Assembly (NCBI RefSeq): GCF_902498995.1
Contig: NZ_CABVLY010000003.1
Location: forward strand, 186,001 to 250,000
Direction: 5' to 3'
Source of the DNA: Burkholderia anthina
Lineage (GTDB): Bacteria > Pseudomonadota > Gammaproteobacteria > Burkholderiales > Burkholderiaceae
DNA: 64,000 bases
Part shown: positions 55,208 through 64,000 of the stretch, piece by piece
How the letters are laid out: each line of letters begins with the position of its first letter
Numbering within the stretch: the first letter of the stretch is position 1
The notes under the pieces: generated by a model
The model's input: only the letters and a program-made list of their open reading frames with translations
Told to the model about the DNA's origin: nothing
Databases searched by the model: none
Position numbers and translations under genes: made by a program

Positions 55208-56270
55208 ATTGCAATCGGTCGGACTGCGTCTCGCGGATCCGCGCGCCGGCGCCGCGAGCCGGCGCGGCGGCGCCGGGCCGTCCGATCACAAGGCCGTGAC
55301 GGTCGACGGCGTGACCATCATGGTGCCCGTGCACACGAGCACCGCGTGGGAATCGCCGTTCGTCGCGGGGGAGCCCGATGCGGCCGGTGTCAGCCTGCTG
55401 TCGCGCGGCACGATCCCGATTGCGAGCATCAGTTTTCCGTCGAACCCGCGATTCTATGCGTTGCAGACCCTCGAGGGCGTGCCGTACTCGCACATCGCGA
55501 CCCTGCACGGCGCCGATGTGCTTGCGACTACGGTGTTGCAGACTTGCATTCGCTACGAGAGCCGGCGCAAGACCTGCCAGTTCTGCTCGATCGGCCAGTC
55601 ACTCGCGGCCGGCCGGACGATCGCGCGCAAGACGCCTGAGCAGCTCGCCGAGGTCGCGCGTGCGGCGGTCCTGCTCGACGGCGTCAAGCACATGGTGTTG
55701 ACCACCGGTACGCCGCCGACGCCGGATCGCGGCGCCCGCGTGCTGTGCGAAAGCGCGTTCGCGATCAAGGCGGCCGTCGATCTGCCGATCCAGGCGCAAT
55801 GCGAACCGCCCGACGACGACGGCTGGTTCGGCCGGATGAAGGCAAGCGGGATCGATACGCTGGGCATGCATCTGGAAGCCGTGACGCCGGCCGTGCGCGA
55901 ACGGATCATGCCGGGTAAGGCGAGCGTGCCGTTATCCCGGTATATGGCGGCATTCCGTGCGGCCGTTGCCGTGTTCGGCCGCGGACAGGTCAGCACCTAC
56001 ATCCTCGCCGGGCTGGGGGACAGCGAGGATGCGATTCTGGACATGTCGAACGAACTGATCGACCTGGGCGTGTATCCGTTCGTCGTGCCGTTCGTTCCGA
56101 TCAGCGGCACGCCGCTGGAGAGCCATCCCGCGCCGTCGCCGGACTTCATGCGGGCGGTGCTCGCACCGCTCGGCGCCATGTTGCGCGACGCCGGCATGCG
56201 TTCCGCCGACATCAAGGCCGGGTGCGGAAAGTGCGGCGCGTGCTCGTCGCTGTCGACCTACGAGGCGTGA
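55158..56270 (+). CDS. Radical SAM protein (MSMEG_0568 family)
   Basis: A 370-residue radical SAM enzyme. The iron-sulphur cysteines are C130, C140 and C143, spaced C-x9-C-x2-C rather than the canonical C-x3-C-x2-C. A further cysteine group, CGKCGAC, lies near the C terminus and could hold a second cluster. The gene overlaps the nitrilase gene by 50 bases in another frame. The reaction is unknown. Confidence 0.89.
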   Translation: MSANAKPSVQSRQLMTELQSVGLRLADPRAGAASRRGGAGPSDHKAVTVDGVTIMVPVHTSTAWESPFVAGEPDAAGVSLLSRGTIPIASISFPSNPRFYALQTLEGVPYSHIATLHGADVLATTVLQTCIRYESRRKTCQFCSIGQSLAAGRTIARKTPEQLAEVARAAVLLDGVKHMVLTTGTPPTPDRGARVLCESAFAIKAAVDLPIQAQCEPPDDDGWFGRMKASGIDTLGMHLEAVTPAVRERIMPGKASVPLSRYMAAFRAAVAVFGRGQVSTYILAGLGDSEDAILDMSNELIDLGVYPFVVPFVPISGTPLESHPAPSPDFMRAVLAPLGAMLRDAGMRSADIKAGCGKCGACSSLSTYEA

Positions 56271-56272
56271 CC

Positions 56273-56833
56273 ATGTACTGCGCAGAGATGGGACTGGCCG
56301 ACAGCCGCGACACGTACCGGCCTTCCGAATACCGGATCAAATGGGCGGAGCTTCCCTGGGAAATCGACGAAGCGTACAAGCTGCGCCGGGCCGTATTCTG
56401 CATCGAGCAGGGGATCTTCGTCGGCGACGATCGCGACGATATCGATCGCCACGCACAATTGCTGGTCGCGGTGAGCTGCTGCGCGGGGTTGCCGGAGCAG
56501 GTGGTCGGCACGGTACGGATTCATGAAACCGTGCCCGGAACCTGGATGGGTTCGCGGCTCGCGGTGCATCCCGCGTTTCGCCGGCAGGGCAGGATCGGCT
56601 CGATGCTGATCGCGCTGGCCGTCAGCAGTGCGCATGCCAAAGGGTGCCGGACCTTCGTCGCACACGTGCAATCGCAGAACGTGCCGTTGTTTCGTCGGCT
56701 TCACTGGGATGCGCTCGGCGAGGAAACGTTGTTTGGCCGCTCCCATCAACTGATGCAGGCGCAACTGGCGCACTATCCGCCGTGCGGCACGCCGTTCGCC
56801 GGATTCGTCGTGCGCTCGGAGGTACAGCAATGA
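56273..56833 (+). CDS. GNAT N-acetyltransferase (MSMEG_0567/Sll0786 family)
   Basis: A 186-residue acetyltransferase with the acetyl-CoA pyrophosphate loop SRLAVHPAFRRQGRIGSMLI. The family is always next to the radical SAM protein in Nit1C clusters. The ATG at 56273 is two bases after the radical SAM stop; no strong ribosome site is visible, which suggests coupling. It overlaps the next gene by four bases. Confidence 0.88.
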   Translation: MYCAEMGLADSRDTYRPSEYRIKWAELPWEIDEAYKLRRAVFCIEQGIFVGDDRDDIDRHAQLLVAVSCCAGLPEQVVGTVRIHETVPGTWMGSRLAVHPAFRRQGRIGSMLIALAVSSAHAKGCRTFVAHVQSQNVPLFRRLHWDALGEETLFGRSHQLMQAQLAHYPPCGTPFAGFVVRSEVQQ

Positions 56834-57816
56834 GCATCGAAAAGCGTGTCGCAATGCTTCGCGCGAGCCGCGGCTTCCAGCACAAGCACGATATCTCCGG
56901 CGTGGCCGCATCGCTGGCGGCGGCATCGCCGAACGGTGAACGGGATCTCGCGCAGGCAGTGGCACTCGGCGACGACTGCGCCGCGATCGTGGACGCGGAC
57001 GGCTACCTGTTGTTCGCGATTGAAGGCATGGTCGGCGATTTCGTCGAGTCGATGCCGTGGTTTGCCGGGTACAGCGGGGTGATGGCGAATGTCAGCGACA
57101 TCTATGCGATGGGCGGGCGACCGATCGCCGTTGTCGATGCGTTGTGGAGCGACGGGATCGACGCCGCGCAGCCGGTGCTCGCCGGGATGGCCGCGGCTGC
57201 GTCGGCATATGGCGTACCGATCGTCGGCGGCCACAGCAACATGCGCGGCGCACAGGGGCAACTGGCGGTATCGATCCTGGGCCGGGCCCGCGCGCTGCTG
57301 TCGAGCTTCAGCGCACGGCCGGGCGATCGCCTGATGATGGCGGTCGACCTGCGCGGCGCATTCGAGGAGCCGTATCCGTTCTGGAATGCGTCGGTCGGTG
57401 CGCCGCCGGCCCGGCTGCGCGCGGATCTCGAGATCCTGCCGGCGCTGGCCGAAACCGGGCTATGCGATGCCGCGAAGGATATCTCGATGGCGGGCGTGCT
57501 CGGCACGGCGCTGATGCTCGTCGAATGCTCGCGCGTCGGTGCGCGGATCGCGCTCGACGCGATCCCGCGTCCTCCAGGTGTCGACTTCGATCGCTGGCTG
57601 ACAGCCTTTCCGAGCTACGGGTTCCTGATGGCGGTGCGGCCGGCGCATGCCGACACGGTCATGGAGCGCTTCGCCACGCGCGGGCTCGCGTGCGCGGTGA
57701 TTGGCGATATCGATGCCACGCGCGAGGTCGTCGTCGAGGAGGCGCGTGAAACGGCGGTGCTGTGGGATTTCCGGATCGCCCCGTTCATTGCCGGTGCAAT
57801 CGGAGGTGCCCGATGA
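56830..57816 (+). CDS. AIR synthase-related protein (Sll0787 family)
   Basis: A 328-residue PurM/SelD-like ATP-binding protein with ALGDDCAAIVDADGYLLFAI at the N-terminal domain and SDIYAMGGRPI in the active-site loop. In Nit1C clusters it follows the acetyltransferase; its substrate is unknown. It overlaps both neighbours by four bases (ATGA). Confidence 0.87.
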   Translation: MSIEKRVAMLRASRGFQHKHDISGVAASLAAASPNGERDLAQAVALGDDCAAIVDADGYLLFAIEGMVGDFVESMPWFAGYSGVMANVSDIYAMGGRPIAVVDALWSDGIDAAQPVLAGMAAAASAYGVPIVGGHSNMRGAQGQLAVSILGRARALLSSFSARPGDRLMMAVDLRGAFEEPYPFWNASVGAPPARLRADLEILPALAETGLCDAAKDISMAGVLGTALMLVECSRVGARIALDAIPRPPGVDFDRWLTAFPSYGFLMAVRPAHADTVMERFATRGLACAVIGDIDATREVVVEEARETAVLWDFRIAPFIAGAIGGAR

Positions 57817-58997
57817 GTCGCGATGCATTGCGCATAGCGCTGCTTACCCACTCGGTCAATCCACGCGGCGGTGTCGTGCATACACTCGAACTGGCCAGCG
57901 CGTTGCACGAAGCGGGAAGCGACGTCACCGTGTTTGCGCCGGCAGCGCCGGGGGAGGCGATGTTCCGCGATGTCCCGTGCCGCGTCGTTCTGGCCCGCGT
58001 CGATGTCCGTCCGCGCAGCATCGCCGAAATGGTGGCCGGCCGGATTGCCGCGGTCGGGAACACGTTGCTGCAGCACGACCTCGGCCGGTTCGACATCCTG
58101 CATGCGCAGGACAGCATTACGGGGAATGCGCTGGCCGAGCTGAAGCAGGCAGGGGCGATAGACGGATTCGTGCGGACCGTGCATCACCTCGATGTATTCG
58201 ACGACCCGCAGCTCGAAAGCTGGCAGGAACGAGCGTGGCGAGCGGCGGACCAGGTGCTGTGCGTGAGCGCCGTCTGGGCGGCCACGATGCGCGAATCGTT
58301 CGGGATCCGGGCGAGCGTGGTGTCCAACGGCGTCGACGTCGCCCGGTTCGGTCATGTAGACCATGGCGGCATGCAGGCGGTGCGGAGCCGGTTCGGCTTG
58401 CACGACGGGCCCGTCGTCCTGGCGATCGGCGGGATCGAGGCGCGGAAAAACGCCATCGCGTTGCTCGACGCGTTCGCACGGCTGCGCAGCACGATGCCCG
58501 ATGCACGGCTCGTGATCGGCGGCGGTGCCAGCCTGCTGGACCACGACGCGTACGCGCGCCGCTTCGTCGCGCGTGCCGCCGCGCTCAGACTCGGTATCGG
58601 CGTTGGCGAGCCTGTCGTGACCACGGGGCCGCTCGACGACACGACGCTGGTCGCGCTGATGCACTGCGCCGATGTGGTGTCGATGGTATCGACCCGTGAG
58701 GGATTTGGTCTGGTCGTGCTCGAGGGGCTCGCATGCGGAAAACCCGTCGTCGTATCTCGCATCGAGCCTTTTACCAAGTATCTGGACGAGCATACGTGCG
58801 TATGGGCCGATCCCGGCGACGTCGATTCGATCGCCGACGCGTTGCACGATGCGCTGTCGGGACGACGTTCTCCCGATTTCGCGCATGCGGTCCCCGCACT
58901 GCTGAACCGTTTCACATGGGAAGCGAGCGCGCGCAAGCATCTGGACATCTACCGGGACAGGCTGGCGCAGCGTGCGCAAGTCGTGTCCATCGAATGA
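57813..58997 (+). CDS. Glycosyltransferase (MSMEG_0565 family)
   Basis: A 394-residue GT4-type enzyme: N-terminal acceptor domain (THSVNPRGGVVHTLELASAL), C-terminal nucleotide-sugar domain with the E-x7-E segment STREGFGLVVLEGLACGKPV. It is a usual member of some Nit1C clusters. It overlaps the AIR synthase-like gene by four bases. Confidence 0.87.
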   Translation: MSRDALRIALLTHSVNPRGGVVHTLELASALHEAGSDVTVFAPAAPGEAMFRDVPCRVVLARVDVRPRSIAEMVAGRIAAVGNTLLQHDLGRFDILHAQDSITGNALAELKQAGAIDGFVRTVHHLDVFDDPQLESWQERAWRAADQVLCVSAVWAATMRESFGIRASVVSNGVDVARFGHVDHGGMQAVRSRFGLHDGPVVLAIGGIEARKNAIALLDAFARLRSTMPDARLVIGGGASLLDHDAYARRFVARAAALRLGIGVGEPVVTTGPLDDTTLVALMHCADVVSMVSTREGFGLVVLEGLACGKPVVVSRIEPFTKYLDEHTCVWADPGDVDSIADALHDALSGRRSPDFAHAVPALLNRFTWEASARKHLDIYRDRLAQRAQVVSIE

Positions 58998-59006
58998 GGA
59001 AGAATC

Positions 59007-59291
59007 ATGCCGGTCATGCATTTTCGGGTCCGTTGGCCCGACCAGTCGGAATCCAACTGCTATTCGCCTTCGACCGTGGTGTCGGAATTCTTTACACCTG
59101 GCACGCAATACGCGCTCGACGATTTCGTCGAACGCGCACGCCGCGCACTGGGTATCGCGTCCGATCGCGTGCGCGAGAAATACGGGTTTGCGTGCTCGGC
59201 CGCCATGGACGAACTGGCACGGATCGAGGCGCGCGCGGAACGATTTTCGCTGCACGGTGATGCGACCGTGACCGTCATCGAACTCATCTGA
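59007..59291 (+). CDS. MSMEG_0570 family small protein
   Basis: A 94-residue cytoplasmic protein conserved in nitrogen-starvation Nit1C clusters (MHFRVRWPDQSESNCYSPST, then CSAAMDELARIEARA). The function is unknown. It lies nine bases after the glycosyltransferase gene with AGGA before the ATG. Confidence 0.84.
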   Translation: MPVMHFRVRWPDQSESNCYSPSTVVSEFFTPGTQYALDDFVERARRALGIASDRVREKYGFACSAAMDELARIEARAERFSLHGDATVTVIELI

Positions 59292-59342
59292 GGCGCTCGG
59301 CGCACGATCTACTTGCTGTCATCACCACACATTCAGGACTGC

Positions 59343-60647
59343 ATGATGTCAACCGAACCCATTGTTTCTTCGACCCTTCCGGACGTCGATTCCCATCTCG
59401 GCGTAGCCGTCATCGGTGGCGGCCAGGCGGGATTGTCGGTCAGCTACTACCTGAAGCAGGCCGGCATCGATCATCTCGTCTTCGAAAAGGAGACCGTGAC
59501 ACACACGTGGCGCAAGCAGCGTTGGGACGCGTTCTGTCTCGTGACGCCGAACTGGCAGTGTGCGCTGCCGGGCTACCCGTATCGTGGTGCCGATCCGCAC
59601 GGCTTCATGACGAAGGACGAGATCGTCGACTATCTTGACGGATTCATCCGGAGCGTCGAAGCTCCGGTGCTCGAACATACCGGTGTCGAGCGTGTGACGC
59701 GCGACGCGGACGGACGCTATCGCATCGCGACGTCGCGTGGCGCATACACGGCGGACCAGGTCGTCGTGGCGTCGGGCGGCTACCATCGGCCGATCGTGCC
59801 GCGGATGGCCGAGCGGTTTCCGGCATCGATCGTGCAGATCCAGTCGTCGGCGTACCGGAATCCTGCCGCATTGCCGGACGGACCGGTGCTCGTGGTCGGA
59901 TCGGGGCAGTCGGGTGCGCAGATCGCGGAAGATCTTCATCTCGCCGGGCGGAAGGTGTACCTCGCGGTGGGCGATGCGCCCCGCTGTGCCCGCTTTTACC
60001 GAGGCCGGGATGTCGTCGACTGGCTTGCCGACATGCAGTACTACGATATGCCGGTCGATGCGCATCCGCTGCGTGAAGGCGTCCGTGACAACACCAACCA
60101 CTATGTGACCGGCCGCGACGGCGGTCGCGACATCGATCTGCGCCGCTTTGCCGCCGAAGGGATGGAACTGTATGGCAGGCTCGAGGACTTCGTCGACGGG
60201 CGATTGCAATTCTCCGCAGATCTAGCGGCTCAACTCGACAGCGCCGACGATACGTACAACCGGATCAATGCCGGCATCGATGCCTACATCGAGAAGAATG
60301 GGATAACGGCGCCACCTGCCACACGCTATGAACCCGTGTGGCGGCCGTCCGGCGATCGCACGGCGCTTAATCTGGCGGCTAGCGGCATCATGTCGGTCAT
60401 CTGGTGCATTGGCTTCACCCCCGATTTCAGCTGGCTCGACGCGCCCGTATTCAACGGTCGCGGCTATCCCGCGCACCAGCGCGGCGTGACGCCGGTTCCG
60501 GGGCTGTACTTCGTCGGGTTGCCCTGGCTTCATACATGGGGTTCGGGACGGTTTTCCGGAATCGCGCGCGATGCCGCCCACATCGTCGAGCACGTCGAGG
60601 TTGCCCGGACGGCCGCACGACGCTCGGCAGAGAGCCTGCCCGCCTGA
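59343..60647 (+). CDS. MSMEG_0569 family flavin-dependent oxidoreductase
   Basis: A 434-residue flavoprotein monooxygenase with an N-terminal FAD fold (VAVIGGGQAGLSVSYYLKQA) and a second NADPH fold (VLVVGSGQSGAQIAEDLHLA). The tail GLYFVGLPWLHTWGSGRFSG closes the FAD domain. It is the last conserved gene of the Nit1C cluster. Two ATG codons (59343, 59346) are possible starts, with AGGA upstream. Confidence 0.89.
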   Translation: MMSTEPIVSSTLPDVDSHLGVAVIGGGQAGLSVSYYLKQAGIDHLVFEKETVTHTWRKQRWDAFCLVTPNWQCALPGYPYRGADPHGFMTKDEIVDYLDGFIRSVEAPVLEHTGVERVTRDADGRYRIATSRGAYTADQVVVASGGYHRPIVPRMAERFPASIVQIQSSAYRNPAALPDGPVLVVGSGQSGAQIAEDLHLAGRKVYLAVGDAPRCARFYRGRDVVDWLADMQYYDMPVDAHPLREGVRDNTNHYVTGRDGGRDIDLRRFAAEGMELYGRLEDFVDGRLQFSADLAAQLDSADDTYNRINAGIDAYIEKNGITAPPATRYEPVWRPSGDRTALNLAASGIMSVIWCIGFTPDFSWLDAPVFNGRGYPAHQRGVTPVPGLYFVGLPWLHTWGSGRFSGIARDAAHIVEHVEVARTAARRSAESLPA

Positions 60648-60869
60648 CACGATGCAATCGGCCATCCATCGCTTTCGGACGGGCATGCAGCAACTCGTGC
60701 ACACGGGGCTCGCGGAAAACCGGCTGCTCAAGGCGTGCGGGCAGCGTCACCGGGACGTGCTGGCTGCGCATGCCGATCGCGGCGCTCCCGAGTTTTTCAA
60801 CGACGCGGGGAGGCGTGGCTATCCATCGTGCGTCGCGGTGCGGGGCGACATGGATTCGCGTCACGTGAT
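60648..60869. other. Interval between the Nit1C cluster and the IS remnant
   Basis: An open frame starts at 60652 (MQSAIHRFRTGMQQLV) but its second half is IS transposase, so I do not call it. The first 60 or so codons have no family I recognise and may be a remnant. Confidence 0.5.
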
Positions 60870-61680
60870 TCGCGAGAACGAGATGTTTGAGCGCCATGTC
60901 GTGCTGCAACCAATCGAGCCGATTCGCCATTTCAGCGAACAGCGGATCCGGACGTGGCTGAACGAAGCACCGTCGAAGATAGGCGCGAAGTTCTTGGCGA
61001 TGTACGAAGTCGACGTAAAGGGAGGGGGCGACCGAGCATCGCACCTGAGAAGCTGATGCGGGCGATGCTGTTGCAGGTTCTGTACAGCATCGGCTGCGAT
61101 GCAGAAACTGGTCGAACATATATCGTATAACCTGCTGTTCCAGCGGTTCGTAATCCTGTCAATAGAGAATGCGTTGTGGAACCACTCGGTGTTCAGCAAG
61201 AACCGGGGCGGCTACTGGAGTTCGACACGGTGATGGATCTGTTCAACGCGACGTTGCCACCGAGATGTTGCGGGATGTCGCGCGACCAGATCGACGCATC
61301 ACGATCGGGGCCGACAAGGGTTACGACACGCGCGGGCTCAGCAAGGCTTGACGGGACGCGAACGTAACGCTGCATGTGGCGCGGAATACAAATCGCAGCG
61401 GCGGCAGCGCGATCGACAAACGTACGACGCGGCATTTGGGTTACGCGCTGAGCCAGCACAAACGGAAATGTATCGAGCAGTGCTTCGGCTGGGGTAAGAC
61501 GATAGCTCGCTACGACAGGTCATGGTTCGTGGTCTCGAGAACGTGGATCAACTGCTGCCCCTGACGATGGCAGCCTATAACTTGACGCGGTTGAGATCGT
61601 TGGCCGCGTTGCGCCCGCAGAGCGCTTTAGGTATCGGAGTGGGCGCCGGGAAGTCCACGACGTTGATCTATTCGTATTGA
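60870..61680 (+). pseudogene. Broken IS5-family transposase
   Basis: Pieces in several frames: RIRTWLNEAPSKIGAKFLAM, then GRPSIAPEKLMRAMLLQVLY, then YNLLFQRFVILSIENALWNH, then NTNRSGGSAIDKRTTRHLGY, then LLPLTMAAYNLTRLRSLAAL. Multiple frameshifts and stops make it dead. The order follows a DDE transposase of the IS5 family. The last stop is at 61678-61680. Confidence 0.85.
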
Positions 61681-61776
61681 AATCGGGCGAATGAGTCGAA
61701 ATCGAACGCTTCGCGGCGATCGCCGCGAACGGTGGAAGGGAAAATACGTCCGCCCGGACAGGAATTTAACGACCTG
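61681..61776. other. Short gap between IS remnant and TetR gene
   Basis: I see no gene or clear signal; it lies at the 3' end of the TetR gene. It presumably includes the right end of the IS5-type element. Confidence 0.5.
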
Positions 61777-62478
61777 CTAGCGAGATGTCCCATGATGAAT
61801 TTCGGGCCCGTTTAGTAACGACTGCGTCTCTTCCGACGGCGCCGCGACGAGCATACCTTCAAAGGTGTCCACCAAGTTCGATATGGCAAAATCGGGAGCC
61901 CAAAGCCGCCCGAGTTCACCGCTGTCCCGGCTTGCCTCCCACGCGGCCAGCGCGGCATTCCCGTAGATTCCGACGAGCGAAAGCCGATGATCGACGAGCG
62001 CGTGATCGATACCCAATAGCAGGTCTCGCAGCAGAGCGTTGCAGCGCTGATAGCCGACGTTCCATTTGTTCCCCAGCGCCTCGCGGAGGAACGCACGATT
62101 GTTCAACTGCAAGTTGGCGATCATGCGAATGTAGGTTGCCTGACCAGTTCGATTAGCGAGTTCGAGCATCGGAAAGAGCAGCGCCCCCAATACCGCGCGC
62201 ACACTCAGCGCGCCTTCCGCCTCCAGCCTATCTACCCGCGCCTGACGGTCCTCGTCGATAAGGCGCGCGCCGTCCACGATCAGTTCGCGCGCGAGCTCGA
62301 GTTTGTTCCCGAAGTAGTAGCGCAGCGAGGCGCTGTTGCGCTGACCTGCTGCGGAAATGATGTCCTGCACGGACACCCCATCCAGCCCGCGTAGCGCGAA
62401 CAACCGCTGCGCTTCCTCTTTCAGGCGTGTACGGGTCTCGGCGCCGTCTGATCTAAGGGGTTTTCCTGATGTCATCAT
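61777..62478 (-). CDS. TetR-family transcription regulator
   Basis: A 233-residue regulator with the TetR helix-turn-helix (GVSVQDIISAAGQRNSASLR, YYFGNKLELARELI) and a ligand domain of normal length. Start codons at 62478 and 62475 are equivalent. It is divergent from the FAD monooxygenase gene with 64 bases between, where two ATTAACTAA repeats form a likely operator. Confidence 0.88.
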   Translation of the reverse strand: MMTSGKPLRSDGAETRTRLKEEAQRLFALRGLDGVSVQDIISAAGQRNSASLRYYFGNKLELARELIVDGARLIDEDRQARVDRLEAEGALSVRAVLGALLFPMLELANRTGQATYIRMIANLQLNNRAFLREALGNKWNVGYQRCNALLRDLLLGIDHALVDHRLSLVGIYGNAALAAWEASRDSGELGRLWAPDFAISNLVDTFEGMLVAAPSEETQSLLNGPEIHHGTSR

Positions 62479-62493
62479 TACTTTACCGTGTCG

Positions 62494-62521
62494 AGTTAAT
62501 TAACTAAACTGTATTAACTAA
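62494..62521. promoter_or_regulatory. Candidate TetR operator
   Basis: AGTTAATTAACT (62494-62505) is a perfect 12-base palindrome. ATTAACTAA occurs at 62499-62507 and again at 62513-62521, 14 bases on. The AT-rich block lies in the short space between the two divergent genes. Confidence 0.6.
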
Positions 62522-62542
62522 CCTGGATGGAGAAAATTTACC

Positions 62543-64000
62543 ATGAAAGTCGTAGTTGTTGGAGGCGGCATCGGGGGCCTCACCACGGCGCTGGCCTTGC
62601 TGCATCATGGGATCGAGCCAATTGTACTGGAGCGTGCTCCGCAGTTGACCGAGGTCGGAGCAGGCGTGCAGATTGCCGCCAATGGCACGATCGTGCTGCG
62701 GGAACTGGGGCTCGAACCGGCTGTAGCGAGCGTCGCAACGGTGCCGGCCGGCTTTGACTATCTTGAGTTGTCGACGGGGCGGCGTCTTTACTATGCCCCG
62801 CTCGGCAAGGAGGCCGAGGCGCGCTACGGGGCTCTGCTCTACAACATTCATCGAGCCGATCTGATCGATCTGCTGGCGAAGGCGTTGCCGCCCGGCGTGG
62901 TGCGGCTTGGCGCGGAGTGTGAATCGGTCTCGCAGGACGAGAAGAGTGCCTGGGTCACGCTGAAGAACGGCGAGGTGATTCGCGGTGACGTTGTGATCGG
63001 AGCGGATGGTATTCATTCGGCCGTGCGTACGGCGCTGCGTGGGCCGGAGGAGAAGCAGTTCGCCAATATCCTCATGTGGCGGTCGCTGATTCCGGCCGAC
63101 CGGCTCGAAGGGCTGAACCTCCCGGTGGCGGGTAACAACTGGTTTGGCATTGGCCGTAATATCGTTTCCTACTGGGTTCGCAAGGATCTCTACAGCATTC
63201 TCGCGTCGGTACCGGCAACTGAGGTGAGCCGTGAGTCGTGGACGCAGTCGGGCGATGTCGAGCAGCTGCGGCGCTCGTTCGAGGACTGCGAGCCGACGGT
63301 GCAGAAGATGCTGGCGCAGGTGGACGATGCATTCATCACGGGCATGTACCATCGCGATCCGATCGAAAGCTGGACTGCGGGCCGCATCGCGCTGCTCGGC
63401 GACGCTGCGCATGCGATGGTGCCGTATCTTGCGCAAGGTGCTTGCCAGTCGATCGAAGACGCGTGGGTGCTCGCGACCTGTCTCAAGGGCCACGGCCCGG
63501 ATGGCGTGCAGGAGGGGCTTCTCGAATACGAACAGCGCCGCCAGCCGCGCACGAAGCGCATCCAGGCTGGAGCGCGCTACGTGGTCGATTGGGCGCACGA
63601 GCCCGACGCGGCACGCGTGCGTCAGCGCAACGGCCGGCTGAAGGGGCTGTCGCGCATCGATCCGCTGGGCGAGATTTCGTGGTCATTCGCCTGGGGGCAT
63701 GACATCATCGCGGCGGCCAAGTTGCCGCAGGGCGAGGTGGTGGGCCTGAGCGCGGCGCGCGAAGGCAAGCGCATGAAGCGCACCGAAAGTCAGCGCGCGT
63801 TCGATCTCTGGAAAGGCGTGTTCACACCCGACGATGTGGCGCGCGGCGATCGCGGCCAGCATGCCGCTTACGAGCGGTTCCTGCTGGGGCAATTCCCCGC
63901 ACCGGAAAGCACACAGGTAAAGGAAGTCGATCTCGATGGTGTGCGCTCGCTTCGCGTGGCAGCCGAAGGCGCGGGGCATAAAGTTACGGTACTGCACTTT
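62543..64000 (+). CDS. FAD-dependent monooxygenase, open at the window edge, probable C-terminal hydrolase fusion
   Basis: The frame is open for 486 codons to the last base. The first 390 or so residues are a salicylate-hydroxylase-like aromatic monooxygenase: VVVVGGGIGGLTTALALLHH, the DG motif VVIGADGIHSAVRTAL and the GD motif RIALLGDAAHAMVPYLAQGA. After residue 400 the sequence departs from that family, and LDGVRSLRVAAEGAGHKVTVLHF (split: RVAAEGAGHKVTVLHF) resembles the start of an HSL-type alpha/beta hydrolase before its HGGG. The fusion is inferred from under 100 residues. Confidence 0.85.
   Translation, partial: MKVVVVGGGIGGLTTALALLHHGIEPIVLERAPQLTEVGAGVQIAANGTIVLRELGLEPAVASVATVPAGFDYLELSTGRRLYYAPLGKEAEARYGALLYNIHRADLIDLLAKALPPGVVRLGAECESVSQDEKSAWVTLKNGEVIRGDVVIGADGIHSAVRTALRGPEEKQFANILMWRSLIPADRLEGLNLPVAGNNWFGIGRNIVSYWVRKDLYSILASVPATEVSRESWTQSGDVEQLRRSFEDCEPTVQKMLAQVDDAFITGMYHRDPIESWTAGRIALLGDAAHAMVPYLAQGACQSIEDAWVLATCLKGHGPDGVQEGLLEYEQRRQPRTKRIQAGARYVVDWAHEPDAARVRQRNGRLKGLSRIDPLGEISWSFAWGHDIIAAAKLPQGEVVGLSAAREGKRMKRTESQRAFDLWKGVFTPDDVARGDRGQHAAYERFLLGQFPAPESTQVKEVDLDGVRSLRVAAEGAGHKVTVLHF

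Noticed and set aside
60652-61056. A 134-codon plus-strand frame after the Nit1C cluster
   Set aside because: Its second half is the N-terminal region of an IS5-type transposase, so it is treated as part of the pseudogene.

Overview
The window looks like chromosome 1 of a Burkholderia species of the cepacia-complex type. GC content is very high, coding density is high, start codons are mostly ATG with some GTG, and the order pstA-pstB-phoU-phoB-phoR, then ppk1 and ppx, is the usual Burkholderia one. The left half (1-30.9 kb) reads as core genome. The right half (31-64 kb) is a mosaic accessory region that begins just after a tRNA-Arg gene and contains three or more broken insertion sequences.

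Layout. 1-8.2 kb holds phosphate uptake and sensing plus polyphosphate metabolism, with a candidate Pho box in front of ppk1. 8.3-20.9 kb holds an aerobic carbon monoxide oxidation locus: a PAS-LytTR regulator that matches RcoM down to the spacing of its haem ligands, an OmpW-like barrel, then coxM-S-L-G-D-E-F, a MocA-type cytidylyltransferase, an unrecognised Met/His-rich membrane protein and an XdhC-family protein. CoxL carries the form I active-site loop AYRCSFR, so genuine CO oxidation is expected. 21-30.9 kb is housekeeping: tRNA-Pro(TGG), sixA, olsB, a MATE exporter, an acyl-CoA synthetase, an NlpD-like lipoprotein, an aldose epimerase, uppP, three very small membrane-protein genes and tRNA-Arg(TCT).

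31-51.3 kb is an accessory catabolic island. It has a GlxA-type regulator with a nitronate monooxygenase, and then an IclR-regulated set: an Aap/Bzt-like amino-acid ABC transporter, HyuA/HyuB hydantoinase/oxoprolinase, an FAH-family hydrolase, an aminotransferase, a DadA-like flavoprotein, two RidA proteins, a GST, an orphan branched-chain-type binding protein and a dienelactone hydrolase. This reads as a complete uptake, ring-opening, oxidation and imine-clearance pathway for a nitrogen-containing compound I cannot name.

51.9-60.6 kb is a complete Nit1C (MSMEG_0572/Sll0783) nitrilase cluster: a conserved protein, nitrilase, radical SAM enzyme, GNAT, AIR-synthase-like protein, glycosyltransferase, small MSMEG_0570-type protein and flavoprotein. 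A divergent MocR regulator precedes it, and the intergenic region has a well-formed sigma-54 -24/-12 sequence. Such clusters are linked to nitrogen starvation and cyanide assimilation.

61.7-64 kb has a TetR regulator divergent from an FAD monooxygenase whose frame runs off the window into what looks like a fused alpha/beta-hydrolase domain. All calls come from reading the sequence; no database search was run.
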